Assembly (NCBI GenBank): GCA_027355945.1
Contig: DAIEHA010000001.1
Span: forward strand, 67,390-106,574
DNA length: 39,185 bases
Source: Candidatus Parcubacteria bacterium
Lineage (GTDB): Bacteria; Patescibacteriota; Minisyncoccia; UBA6257; 2-01-FULL-56-20
Reading direction: 5' to 3'
Positions 1-7,085 of this stretch are shown piece by piece (within the stretch, counting starts at the first letter, position 1; each line of letters begins with the position of its first letter). The translations under genes were made by a program, and so were the position numbers. A model generated the notes under the pieces. That model saw only the letters and a list, made by a program, of their open reading frames with translations. It searched no databases and was not told the origin of the DNA.

Positions 1-2
1 CC

Positions 3-1727
3 GAGCCCGATGCGAGGATCGTCATCGTGGTACCGCGCAGTTCGGCGATCGTGCGTTCGATGAGCAATTTCCGGCTTTTGAAGCGGGAGGCTGATGCGGC
101 GGGAAAGGATGTGGCGGTGGAATCGGTTGATGAAACGGTACTTGCGTTCGCCAAAGAGAACGCGATCCCTGCTTCGCATCCTCTGTGGCGGGGGGTGAGG
201 GCGGAAAATGATGATATGGATAAAGGGATGTCCGATATCGTTCCGAAATCGAGGAGCGTTGTCCCGGAGATTTTGAAAAAGAAGAGGCGCGGCCAGGAGG
301 CGGAGTTCGAAAATGAGGAGGAGGGAATGACGGAGGATTCTGACGAAGGGGAGGAGGAAAGGGAGGAAGAGGAAACGAACGAAAGGAAGCCTTCAAAGGG
401 ACGGCGTCCCGTCATGGCGATCCGCGAAGAGGAGGAAAAGGAGGAGGAATCGATGGAGGAAGAGGAGGAGGCGATGTTCTCGGCCCCCAAAGGCCGCAAT
501 TCTTTCGGCAGCGGGAACGGGTCCCGCGGAAGGCGGCCGTTCGGCGACGATGATGACAATGATGATGACAATGGTCCGCGAAAGGGCATTGGCGGAAAGG
601 TATGGAGCACCATTATTGTGGTCATCCTTCTTTTCCTCGGCGGCGCCTATGTGGCGGGCGCCTATTTCGATCGTGCGAACATCTCCATCACGTTTAAAAA
701 GACCCCATGGACATGGCAGGGAAACCTCACCGTCGATAAATCCGTACCGTCGGATGACCTTGCGAACGGCGTCGTTGCGGGACAGGTGTTCACGTCCGAT
801 AAGAACGTGACGGATACATTCAAGGCATCGGGCCAGCAGAACGTCTCTCTCAAGGCGAAGGGAACGATCACCATCTATAACGATTACAGCACGAAGCCGC
901 AGGATCTCATCGCCACTACGAGGTTCCTCACCCCTGACGGAAAGATATTCCGCATCACGAACAACGTCACCGTGCCCGGTGCGACGAAGACCGCGTCAGG
1001 CGCGCTCACCCCTTCGTCCATCACGGCACCGATCGTGGCAGATCAGGCGGGCCCAGCCTATGACATAGGTCCCGTGGCGAAGCTCACCATCCCGGGCTTC
1101 CAGGGTAAGCCGCAGGAGAGCGGGTTCTGGGGTGCGATCACGGCATCCACGACGGGAGGCTTCACCGGCATGCGCGCGGTACCGACCGCAGGGGACGTCG
1201 CCGCGGCGCAGGCGAGCACCACCGCCGATCTCCAGGCGAGCCTTCAAGGGGGATTCAGCGGAAGCTATCCTAACAATTTCAAGATCCTCGATGGGGCGAC
1301 GCAGATCAGCATGGGTAAGCTTATGGTGAACACGACGACGGATGCCCAAGGGAATTTCACGGTATTCGCAACCGCAACGCTCTCTGCGATAGGGTTCGAC
1401 GAAACGGCGCTCAAAACGGCGCTTCTTGGTGCAGCACAAGGGACCGAGCAGAGTTCGACGTTCGCGGATATCAGTCTCACGTATGGCGCGGTTTCGGCGA
1501 ATTTCCCGAAGGGCCAGGTATCATTCTCCCTTTCGGCCCAAGGCGATCTCGAGCCGGCGTTCTCCACGGTCACGTTCGAACAGCAGATACTCGGCAAGGA
1601 TACTGCGGTGGCGCGCACCGCCATTGCGGGACTTCCCCAGCTTTCGAACGCGGAAATCTCCGTATGGCCGGTATGGTTGAGCACCGTTCCCTCGGATCCC
1701 TCGAGGGTGCATATCACCGTGAACTAG
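3..1727 (+). CDS. Membrane-anchored protein with acidic linker, baseplate-J-like outer part (5' end outside window)
   Basis: The frame is open to the left edge, so the start lies upstream; an internal GTG at 27 is probably not the start. The visible N-terminus (IVIVVPRSSAIVRSMSNFRL, then LLKREADAAGKDV) resembles the small alpha/beta domain found before membrane anchors in large bacterial baseplate-J/gp47-like proteins. Counting from the GTG at 27, residues about 85-190 are a low-complexity Glu/Asp/Lys linker, residues about 193-213 (IIVVILLFLGGAYVAGAYF) form one transmembrane helix, and the remaining 350 residues are Thr/Ser/Gly-rich beta-type sequence, probably extracytoplasmic. The end (LPQLSNAEISVWPVWLSTVP) resembles the closing repeat of baseplate-J-like domains. 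It ends 3 bases before the promoter of the ribosomal operon. Function is unknown; the family link is from memory of sequence style and is moderate. Confidence 0.6.
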   Translation, partial: EPDARIVIVVPRSSAIVRSMSNFRLLKREADAAGKDVAVESVDETVLAFAKENAIPASHPLWRGVRAENDDMDKGMSDIVPKSRSVVPEILKKKRRGQEAEFENEEEGMTEDSDEGEEEREEEETNERKPSKGRRPVMAIREEEEKEEESMEEEEEAMFSAPKGRNSFGSGNGSRGRRPFGDDDDNDDDNGPRKGIGGKVWSTIIVVILLFLGGAYVAGAYFDRANISITFKKTPWTWQGNLTVDKSVPSDDLANGVVAGQVFTSDKNVTDTFKASGQQNVSLKAKGTITIYNDYSTKPQDLIATTRFLTPDGKIFRITNNVTVPGATKTASGALTPSSITAPIVADQAGPAYDIGPVAKLTIPGFQGKPQESGFWGAITASTTGGFTGMRAVPTAGDVAAAQASTTADLQASLQGGFSGSYPNNFKILDGATQISMGKLMVNTTTDAQGNFTVFATATLSAIGFDETALKTALLGAAQGTEQSSTFADISLTYGAVSANFPKGQVSFSLSAQGDLEPAFSTVTFEQQILGKDTAVARTAIAGLPQLSNAEISVWPVWLSTVPSDPSRVHITVN

Positions 1728-1730
1728 GGT

Positions 1731-1759
1731 TTGACAAGGTAAGCCTTGTCGTCTATACT
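1731..1759 (+). promoter_or_regulatory. Sigma70-type promoter of the infA ribosomal operon
   Basis: TTGACA (1731-1736) and TATACT (1754-1759) are separated by exactly 17 bases, close to a consensus housekeeping promoter. It lies 80 bases before the infA start. A perfect 6-bp inverted repeat (ACAAGG, loop TAAG, CCTTGT; 1734-1749) overlaps the -35 box and spacer. Confidence 0.85.
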
Positions 1760-1839
1760 CTTCTCATTGGTTTTATGACAATACTCCTGCATCGGACTTC
1801 CCGTTCTATGAGAAATTGCGAGTTCTTCGTATATTGCTG

Positions 1840-2049
1840 ATGGAAAAAGGGAAAGCGGTTGAAGGAAAAGTGATCGAAGCCCTGCCGGGGCTTACCTTCC
1901 GGGTAAAGGTGAATGGCCTGCCCGAGGAGGTATTGTCCCATCTGGCGGGGAAGATGAAGATCCACAACATCAGGGTATTGCCGGGCGATTCGGTCCTTGT
2001 GGAGTTGAGTCCCGACGGTCATCGGGGAAGGATCGTGCGGAGACTCTAA
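1840..2049 (+). CDS. infA: Translation initiation factor IF-1
   Basis: This small S1/OB-fold factor binds the ribosomal A site of the 30S subunit during initiation. The core [12 protein letters not shown] followed by [20 protein letters not shown] is diagnostic for IF-1. I chose the ATG at 1840 (69 residues, starting MEKGKAVEG) because IF-1 is normally about 72 residues with the beta barrel starting right away; an in-frame ATG at 1816 would add eight unrelated residues. No clear Shine-Dalgarno sequence is visible. It is the first gene of the operon after the 1731-1759 promoter, followed by rpmJ as in most bacteria. The downstream gap of 51 bases shows no terminator. Confidence 0.93.
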   Translation: MEKGKAVEGKVIEALPGLTFRVKVNGLPEEVLSHLAGKMKIHNIRVLPGDSVLVELSPDGHRGRIVRRL

Positions 2050-2100
2050 CCGCGAAACCAATTGGGGCCACGCGTCCCTCGTAATCCCAAATCACCATCC

Positions 2101-2214
2101 ATGAAAGTCCGGAGTTCCATAAAGAAGATATGCGCAAGCTGCCAGATCGTGAAACGCAATGGCAAGCTGTACGTGCGTTGCAAGAATCCCAAACATAAAC
2201 AACGGCAAGGCTAA
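2101..2214 (+). CDS. rpmJ: Ribosomal protein bL36
   Basis: A 37-residue protein beginning [20 protein letters not shown] and ending NPKHKQRQG, matching bL36 over its whole length. The zinc-ribbon ligands are intact (C11, C14, C27, H32), so this is the zinc-binding C+ form. It sits between infA and rpsM, the conserved position. The gap to rpsM is only 9 bases and carries no Shine-Dalgarno sequence. Confidence 0.95.
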   Translation: MKVRSSIKKICASCQIVKRNGKLYVRCKNPKHKQRQG

Positions 2215-2223
2215 TCCACCGAC

Positions 2224-2607
2224 ATGCGTATTTTCGGCGTAAACATTCCGGACAACAAGAGGATCGAGATCGCACTCACGTATCTTTACGGCGTAGGTCC
2301 TGCAGTGAGCAAGCGCGCGCTTGTGGCAGCGAAGATCACCGAAGGGAAGCGGGCGAAGGAACTTACCGCTGACGAGATCCTCCGCGTGCAGAACTTCCTC
2401 GAGAAGAACTATCCGGTGGAAGGAGAGCTGCGCCAGCTCGTACGCGGGAATATCGGCCGCCTCAAGGATTTGCAGACGTACCGTGGCATGCGCCATTCCC
2501 GGAAACTCCCGGTGAGAGGGCAGAGGACGCGCACCAATTCGAGAACCGTCCGCGGCAACGTCCGTAAGACCGCCGGAAGCGGTAAACGTAAAGTTGATCT
2601 GAAGTAA
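2224..2607 (+). CDS. rpsM: Ribosomal protein uS13
   Basis: uS13 sits in the head of the 30S subunit and contacts the P-site tRNA and the 50S subunit. The protein (127 residues) starts MRIFGVNIPDNKRIEIALTY, carries the helix-hairpin-helix-like segment YGVGPAVSKRAL, the conserved stretch DLQTYRGMRHSRKLPVRGQR, and a basic tail. Length is normal for the family (about 120). The gap to rpsK is 5 bases, so the two genes are probably translated together. Confidence 0.95.
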   Translation: MRIFGVNIPDNKRIEIALTYLYGVGPAVSKRALVAAKITEGKRAKELTADEILRVQNFLEKNYPVEGELRQLVRGNIGRLKDLQTYRGMRHSRKLPVRGQRTRTNSRTVRGNVRKTAGSGKRKVDLK

Positions 2608-2612
2608 CGACC

Positions 2613-3065
2613 ATGGGAAAGAAGAAAGTGAGCACACAACCGGAAAACGCGGCAGTAAAAAAGAATGCCGCAGCAGGAGAGGTCGTCGCGAAGGCAGCGA
2701 CCGCCAAGAAGGCCAAGCGCATCGGCGCAGGGAAGGTGTTTGTGAACGCAACATATAACAATACTGTCGTGACGGTGACGGACGAGAAGGGTAATGTGAT
2801 CGCATGGGCGTCCGCAGGTTCCCTCGGGTTCGCCGGCCCCAAGAAAGCGACGCCGTTCGCATCGTCCAAAGTGATTGCGGCGATCGCCGAAAAGATCCAG
2901 AACAGCGGCCCTCAGGATATCGCGGTCATTGTGAAGGGGATCGGTTCCGGCCGGGACTCCGCCATCCGTTCGCTCATCAATCATGGATTCAACGTGACCT
3001 CGATCAAGGATGCGACCCCGATACCCCATAACGGCCCCCGGCCGGTAAAGGTAAGAAGGGTATAA
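2613..3065 (+). CDS. rpsK: Ribosomal protein uS11
   Basis: uS11 lies on the platform of the 30S subunit near the E site. The core FVNATYNNTVVTVTDEKGNV followed by SAGSLGFAGPKKATPFAS and the end GPRPVKVRRV are diagnostic. At 150 residues it is longer than usual (about 130) because of an Ala/Lys-rich N-terminal extension of about 45 residues. No internal start codon sits at the usual family start, so the extension is probably real. Order rpsM-rpsK-rpsD-rpoA is canonical. Confidence 0.94.
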   Translation: MGKKKVSTQPENAAVKKNAAAGEVVAKAATAKKAKRIGAGKVFVNATYNNTVVTVTDEKGNVIAWASAGSLGFAGPKKATPFASSKVIAAIAEKIQNSGPQDIAVIVKGIGSGRDSAIRSLINHGFNVTSIKDATPIPHNGPRPVKVRRV

Positions 3066-3105
3066 GGAGCCAAGCATTAATCCTCTATCATATCAATACA
3101 ACACC

Positions 3106-3729
3106 ATGAGCCTTCGCGGACCAAAAGAGAAGAAAGAACGTGCCTTGGGAACCCGTCTCGGCCTTAAAGGGGACCGTGCCCTTTCCCCTAAGGCGGCGGC
3201 CCTCAGAAAACCGTATCGCCCCGGCGTACACGGTCCGAATTCGCGTCCGAAGGCGCTTTCGGAGTTCGGCCTCCAGCTCCGCGAGAAGAACAAGTTCAAG
3301 ATCGCGTATGGCTTGAATGAGGAGAACCTCCGCAAGATCTTCACCCGGGCCCAGGCTGCAAAGGGAGCGTTGGGAGCGAAAATGCTCGAGATCATGGAGC
3401 GCCGTCTTGATAACGTGGTGTTCCAGCTCGGATGGACGCCGTCCCGCGCCGCAGCCCGCCAGCTCGTGTTCCATGGCCACATTTTCGTGAACAAGCGGAA
3501 GGTGAAGTCGCCTGGGTACGAGGTCGATAAGGGCGATATCATCACCCTCAATCCTGCGTCCTCGGATATCGTGGCGATCATGTCCCGCAAGGATGTCATC
3601 AAGAAATATGATGCGCCGTCCTGGCTCCGCATGGATGCGGAGAAGCTCGAGGGCGAAGTGCTTGGCGCCCCTGCGGACATCAATCCTCCGTTCGAGATCA
3701 ATCTTTTGGTCGATTCCTTCAGCAAATAA
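3106..3729 (+). CDS. rpsD: Ribosomal protein uS4
   Basis: uS4 is a primary 16S rRNA binding protein, and in many bacteria a translational repressor of its operon. At 207 residues it has normal length. The S4 RNA-binding domain is clear around ERRLDNVVFQLGWTPSRAAA and GHIFVNKRKVKSPGYEV. The N-terminal zinc cysteines of C+ type uS4 are absent (region RALGTRLGLKGDRALSPKAA), so this is the zinc-free C- form, in contrast to bL36 in the same operon. A 40-base gap upstream holds a -10-like TATCAT (3086-3091) that could be a weak internal promoter. Confidence 0.95.
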   Translation: MSLRGPKEKKERALGTRLGLKGDRALSPKAAALRKPYRPGVHGPNSRPKALSEFGLQLREKNKFKIAYGLNEENLRKIFTRAQAAKGALGAKMLEIMERRLDNVVFQLGWTPSRAAARQLVFHGHIFVNKRKVKSPGYEVDKGDIITLNPASSDIVAIMSRKDVIKKYDAPSWLRMDAEKLEGEVLGAPADINPPFEINLLVDSFSK

Positions 3730-3751
3730 ACCCCCCATTATCAATATTCCC

Positions 3752-4507
3752 ATGGAGTTTTCCCATCTTAGTTCCGCGGTTTCCATAAAAACCATCTCCG
3801 AAGATGCCAAGGAGGGCGTATTCGAGATCGAAGGGCTTTACGCAGGCTACGCGCTCACGGTCGGCACGGCGCTTCGCCGGGCGCTTCTTTCATCGCTTCC
3901 GGGCGCTGCGGTAACGGAGATCAAGATCAAAGGCGTGCCGCATGAGTTCTCGACGCTCCCGGGCCTTCAGGAGGACATCGTCGAATTTTCGCTCAATTTC
4001 AAAAATCTGCATTTCCGCATGCACGTGGACGAGCCGCAGGTGCTTTCACTCAAGATGAAGGGGGAGGGGGAGATCACGGGTGGCGATATCGTGCTGAACG
4101 CCGACGTGGAGCTCGTGAATCCCGAAGAGGTGCTCGGTCATCTTACCGCAAAGGATGCGGAGATCGACATCGAGGTTCGCGTGGAGCGGGGGCTCGGGTA
4201 CGTGGCGTCCGAGAGCAGGCGCGCCGAAGGGCGCCTTCCGATCGGTACGATCGCGATCGATGCGATCTTCACTCCCGTCATCCGCGTCAACTATACCGTT
4301 GAGGATATGCGCGTGGGCGACCGTACGGACTATAACCGTCTCCGCCTCGAGATCGGCACGAACAGCACCATCAGCCCGTCATCGGCCCTTCATAAAGCCG
4401 CGAATATCTTGCGGGACCACTTCGAGAAGGTGTCGGTGGTGGAGGTGAAGGAGTTCGAAGCGCCGAAATCCGAGTCGGGGAAGAAAGCGTCGTCGAAGAA
4501 GAAGTAA
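3752..4507 (+). CDS. rpoA: RNA polymerase alpha subunit lacking the C-terminal domain
   Basis: The alpha subunit dimerises and nucleates RNA polymerase assembly. The start ATG 3752 (MEFSHLSSAV) follows the rpsD stop by 22 bases. The N-terminal domain is complete: GYALTVGTALRRALLSSLPG (dimer and beta contact), HEFSTLPGLQEDIVE, GRLPIGTIAIDAIFTPV, and ALHKAANILRDHFEKV. The protein stops at 251 residues with a Lys/Ser tail (ESGKKASSKKK). The usual linker and alpha-CTD (about 75 more residues, which bind UP elements and activators) are missing, and the next gene follows after 11 bases with no leftover CTD reading frame between. Identification is certain; whether the CTD exists elsewhere cannot be seen here. 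Confidence 0.95.
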   Translation: MEFSHLSSAVSIKTISEDAKEGVFEIEGLYAGYALTVGTALRRALLSSLPGAAVTEIKIKGVPHEFSTLPGLQEDIVEFSLNFKNLHFRMHVDEPQVLSLKMKGEGEITGGDIVLNADVELVNPEEVLGHLTAKDAEIDIEVRVERGLGYVASESRRAEGRLPIGTIAIDAIFTPVIRVNYTVEDMRVGDRTDYNRLRLEIGTNSTISPSSALHKAANILRDHFEKVSVVEVKEFEAPKSESGKKASSKKK

Positions 4508-4518
4508 GCATCATAACC

Positions 4519-4875
4519 ATGTTCCACGGCAAGAAGAAAACCCATAAGTTCGGCAGGCTCCGCGGCGACAGGATCTCGTTCATGAGGAATCTCGGGAACG
4601 ATCTCATCCGCGTGGGCGGCATCGAGACCACCGAAGCGCGCGCCAAGGCTATCCGTCCCCGCGTGGAGCGTTTGGTCACTTTCGCGAAGCGTCAGACCGT
4701 GGCATCCCGCCGGGAGATCCTGAGCCGCGTGGGGAACGCCCGCATCACGAAGAAGCTCATGGAGGAATACGGACCGCGCTATGCGGAACGGAAGGGGGGA
4801 TATCTGCGCATCACGAAACTCGGCACGACGCGCAAGCGCGACGCCTCCCGGATGGTCCGCATCGAATTTGTATAA
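4519..4875 (+). CDS. rplQ: Ribosomal protein bL17
   Basis: bL17 lies near the peptide exit tunnel of the 50S subunit. The protein (118 residues) starts MFHGKKKTHKFGRLRGDR, close to the family start MRHRKSGRKLGR, and keeps the segments RNLGNDLIRVGGIETTEARA and GGYLRITKLGTTRKRDASRM. Length is normal. It follows rpoA by 11 bases, the canonical end of the alpha operon. Confidence 0.95.
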   Translation: MFHGKKKTHKFGRLRGDRISFMRNLGNDLIRVGGIETTEARAKAIRPRVERLVTFAKRQTVASRREILSRVGNARITKKLMEEYGPRYAERKGGYLRITKLGTTRKRDASRMVRIEFV

Positions 4876-4896
4876 AACGAAGAAATAGGATATACT
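4868..4896 (+). promoter_or_regulatory. Probable promoter of rplM-rpsI
   Basis: TATACT (4891-4896) lies 9 bases before the rplM ATG. A weak -35 candidate TTGTAT (4868-4873) is 17 bases upstream, overlapping the rplQ 3' end. This would let rplM-rpsI be transcribed separately with a very short leader. Confidence 0.6.
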
Positions 4897-4905
4897 CTGC
4901 GAGTC

Positions 4906-5250
4906 ATGGAATATCACATTGACGTAAAGAACAAGGTGTTGGGCCGCGTGGCCACCGATATCGCCCTCATCCTGCAGGGGAAGAAATCGGCGTCGTATCA
5001 GGCGAACCAGGTGAGCGATGACAAGGTCTACGTGAAGAACGTGGATGGGATCATCGTGACCGGCAACAAAATGGTGGATAAGATCTATTACAACCATACC
5101 GGGTACGTGGGGCATCTTAAGGAGAAACGCCTCGAAGAGAGGATGGAGAAGGATCCCCGCTGGGTGCTTCGCCATGCCGTGCGCAAGATGCTTCCGCGGA
5201 ACTTCCTCACGCAGCGCCGCATCAAGAACCTCATCTTCGTCGAGAAGTAA
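4906..5250 (+). CDS. rplM: Ribosomal protein uL13 (short form)
   Basis: uL13 is an early-assembly protein of the 50S subunit. Family segments seen are VLGRVATDIALILQGKK, DGIIVTGNKMVDKIYYNHTG, and WVLRHAVRKMLPRN. At 114 residues it is clearly shorter than the usual about 142: the first dozen family residues before the Asp/Val core and about 15 C-terminal residues are missing. The reading frame is intact, so this looks like reduction rather than damage. It pairs with rpsI 17 bases downstream, as in most bacteria. Confidence 0.93.
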   Translation: MEYHIDVKNKVLGRVATDIALILQGKKSASYQANQVSDDKVYVKNVDGIIVTGNKMVDKIYYNHTGYVGHLKEKRLEERMEKDPRWVLRHAVRKMLPRNFLTQRRIKNLIFVEK

Positions 5251-5267
5251 TATCCATCATCCCGAAA

Positions 5268-5726
5268 ATGGCAACCACCGAAACAACCAAGAAGGAGAAC
5301 GCCCCGCGCCAGCATGCAGCCGCGCATCATACCGCCCATGCGGGCCGGTACACGGAGGCCGTCGGCCGTCGCAAGACCGCGATCGCGCGCGTGCGCATCG
5401 TTGCGGGAAAGGGGAAGGTGACCGTGAACGGAAAAGACCTTAAGAGCTATTTCACCATCCCGCGCCTCGTTGCCGCGGCGAAAGCACCGCTCGAACAGCT
5501 CCAGCTCGGCGACATTGACGTTTCCGTGAAGGTGGTCGGCGGAGGGATCAATGCCCAGGCGGAAGCCATCCGTCTCGGCCTTGCTCGGGCTATCATTGAG
5601 AAGAGCGCCGAATGGAAACCCCGCCTTCATGTGATGGGATTCCTTACTCGTGATTCCCGAATGGTGGAACGCAAGAAGTACGGCAAGAGGAAGGCTCGCA
5701 GATCTCCCCAGTGGGCGAAGCGTTAA
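5268..5726 (+). CDS. rpsI: Ribosomal protein uS9
   Basis: uS9 reaches with its basic tail into the P site of the 30S subunit. Diagnostic parts are YTEAVGRRKTAIARVRIV, GGGINAQAEAIRLGLARAI, and the C-terminus ERKKYGKRKARRSPQWAKR with terminal Lys-Arg. An Ala/His/Thr-rich extension of about 25 residues precedes the core (152 residues versus about 130). The last 19 coding bases plus 13 bases past the stop recur 1.85 kb downstream as a perfect 32-bp repeat. Confidence 0.95.
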   Translation: MATTETTKKENAPRQHAAAHHTAHAGRYTEAVGRRKTAIARVRIVAGKGKVTVNGKDLKSYFTIPRLVAAAKAPLEQLQLGDIDVSVKVVGGGINAQAEAIRLGLARAIIEKSAEWKPRLHVMGFLTRDSRMVERKKYGKRKARRSPQWAKR

Positions 5727-5739
5727 ACGAGCGCCACAG
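5708..5739 (+). repeat. 32-bp direct repeat, copy 1 (rpsI 3' end)
   Basis: This perfect 32-bp sequence covers the codons for the last residues of uS9, its TAA stop and 13 following bases. It is identical to 7557-7588. It ends in CGCCACAG, an 8-mer that also occurs at 7538-7545. The two copies flank the peptidoglycan-binding protein gene. Confidence 0.9.
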
Positions 5740-5750
5740 GAAAAGTTTTC

Positions 5751-5782
5751 AAAAACCCCCCAGAAATGCGGGGTTTTTGGTT
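5751..5782 (+). terminator. Intrinsic terminator after rpsI
   Basis: AAAAACCCC (5751-5759) pairs with GGGGTTTTT (5770-5778), with the T-run inside the 3' arm. It closes the ribosomal operon 24 bases after rpsI, just beyond repeat copy 1. Confidence 0.85.
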
Positions 5783-5820
5783 ATTACTGAATCCGGCTTA
5801 TGGATTGCCAGCAAACGAAG

Positions 5821-5842
5821 ACCGCCTGAAAGGGCGGTTTTT
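5821..5842 (+). terminator. Second intrinsic terminator
   Basis: ACCGCC (5821-5826) pairs with GGCGGT (5833-5838) around TGAAAG, followed by a T-run. Two terminators in tandem insulate the ribosomal operon from the surface gene that follows. Confidence 0.8.
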
Positions 5843-5913
5843 GGTTTGGTGGATTATCCTCACAGAGAGTTGCTATAGTTAGCCTTCTATAGTTTAATGA
5901 AATCATAGTAAGC

Positions 5914-5930
5914 ACTCCTTGGTCAGGAGT
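5914..5930 (+). promoter_or_regulatory. Inverted repeat in the leader of the peptidoglycan-binding gene
   Basis: ACTCCT (5914-5919), loop TGGTC, AGGAGT (5925-5930), followed by an A-rich stretch and the ATG at 5949. The 3' arm holds an AGGAG that would be hidden in the hairpin, but it is 19 bases from the start, which is far for a Shine-Dalgarno. Role unknown. Confidence 0.35.
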
Positions 5931-5948
5931 CTAAAAAATCGTTTATGT

Positions 5949-7085
5949 ATGAATACAAAAAATAAGATAGCGGCGATTTTGATGTCTGCCGTGTTTGTCG
6001 TGCCAGGCATCTCACTTGCCCAAACCCAAAGCGTCGCAAGCATGCAGGAGGAGCTCCAGCAGCTCCTTGCGGAGGTGAACGCGCTTGAGGCGCAGATCGC
6101 CGCCCAGGGCGTATCGGCGCCATCGTGGTGCTATACCTTCGATGCCAATCTTTCGATCGGCATGAGCGGGACGGCCGTAACCGCCCTGCAGACCGCACTC
6201 CAAAAGGATGGCGAGTCGGTGGCCGCAAACGGCACATTCGATGATCAAACCGCTGCTGCGGTGACGAGCTTCCAGGAGAAATATGCACGCGCCATCCTCG
6301 CGCCCTACAATCTTTCGAATGGTACGGGATATGCGGGCAAATCGACGAGGGCGGAGCTTAACTCCCTCTTCGGATGCGGCCGGACGAATGCACCTTTGAT
6401 TCCGGTTCAGCCGGTCGGCCCCGAACCGGTGCAGCCCCTGGTATACGGGACGTCTTCTACGGTCACTCCTCCCGTTCCCTGTCCCGCATCCGGCGGCTGC
6501 GGCAATGCCCCCATCATCATCGCGACAGGAACGCTACCCGTTCCCTGTCCCGCGTCCGGCGGCTGCGGTAATGGGCCGATCACCGCGACGGGAACCATGC
6601 CGGGCCCCTCGCTCACCATTACGCCAAGCAAGGTATCCGACGCGGCTTCGTCTCCGTTGATCCCGGGAGAAAACGACATCGATCTCTTCAATGTGGATCT
6701 TACGGCAGGAGTATCCTCGAACGTCACCGTGAATACGGTGAATGTAAGTTGCGGCGGTATGGCCTGCGCGAACGGGGTTACCAATCTTCGGCTTGAAGAG
6801 GTGGTGGCGAATGGGCAACCCATTTCCGTAAAAACATGGACGGGCTCCACAAACCCCCAATTGTTCACGCCCAATCTCGTGATCCCCGCAGGCACTACGG
6901 TGACCTTGGCACTTTACGCTGACATTGCATCGAATGCGCCCGTGGGACAGCAGATGCAGTGGTCGCTTACTCCCGGAGGCGGATTAGTAACGATTACTCC
7001 CGCAGGGAGTACCAGTGGAAGCGCCTATGGCAACATTCTTAGCATCGGGTCTGGTGCATCTATACAGCCTACAACGGCACCGTGA
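5949..7085 (+). CDS. Secreted peptidoglycan-binding surface protein, N-terminal part (frameshifted)
   Basis: The start at 5949 gives a signal peptide (MNTKNKIAAILMSAVFVVPG, cut near SLAQ). Residues about 28-50 are a short coiled coil (MQEELQQLLAEVNALEAQIA). Residues about 60-145 are a PG_binding_1-type domain (LSIGMSGTAVTALQTALQKD, then GTFDDQTAAAVTSFQEKY). Next comes a two-copy 22-residue Pro/Cys/Gly repeat, then a beta-sandwich region (LTITPSKVSDAASSPLIPGE onward). The frame ends in TGA at 7083-7085 within what looks like the middle of a beta domain; the +1 frame continues it immediately (YNGTVNVSLDASTPAS). Placement behind the rpsI terminators and between 32-bp repeats suggests an inserted or duplicated unit. 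Peptidoglycan or cell-surface attachment is inferred from the domain only. Confidence 0.75.
   Translation: MNTKNKIAAILMSAVFVVPGISLAQTQSVASMQEELQQLLAEVNALEAQIAAQGVSAPSWCYTFDANLSIGMSGTAVTALQTALQKDGESVAANGTFDDQTAAAVTSFQEKYARAILAPYNLSNGTGYAGKSTRAELNSLFGCGRTNAPLIPVQPVGPEPVQPLVYGTSSTVTPPVPCPASGGCGNAPIIIATGTLPVPCPASGGCGNGPITATGTMPGPSLTITPSKVSDAASSPLIPGENDIDLFNVDLTAGVSSNVTVNTVNVSCGGMACANGVTNLRLEEVVANGQPISVKTWTGSTNPQLFTPNLVIPAGTTVTLALYADIASNAPVGQQMQWSLTPGGGLVTITPAGSTSGSAYGNILSIGSGASIQPTTAP
6471..6602 (+). repeat. Two-copy 66-bp in-frame tandem repeat
   Basis: Units 6471-6536 and 6537-6602 each encode 22 residues with the core PVPCPASGGCGN followed by an Ile/Ala/Thr/Gly stretch. The copies differ at a few bases, so the duplication is not brand new. 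The paired cysteines could form a disulfide in the stalk linking the peptidoglycan-binding domain to the outer domains. Confidence 0.8.
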
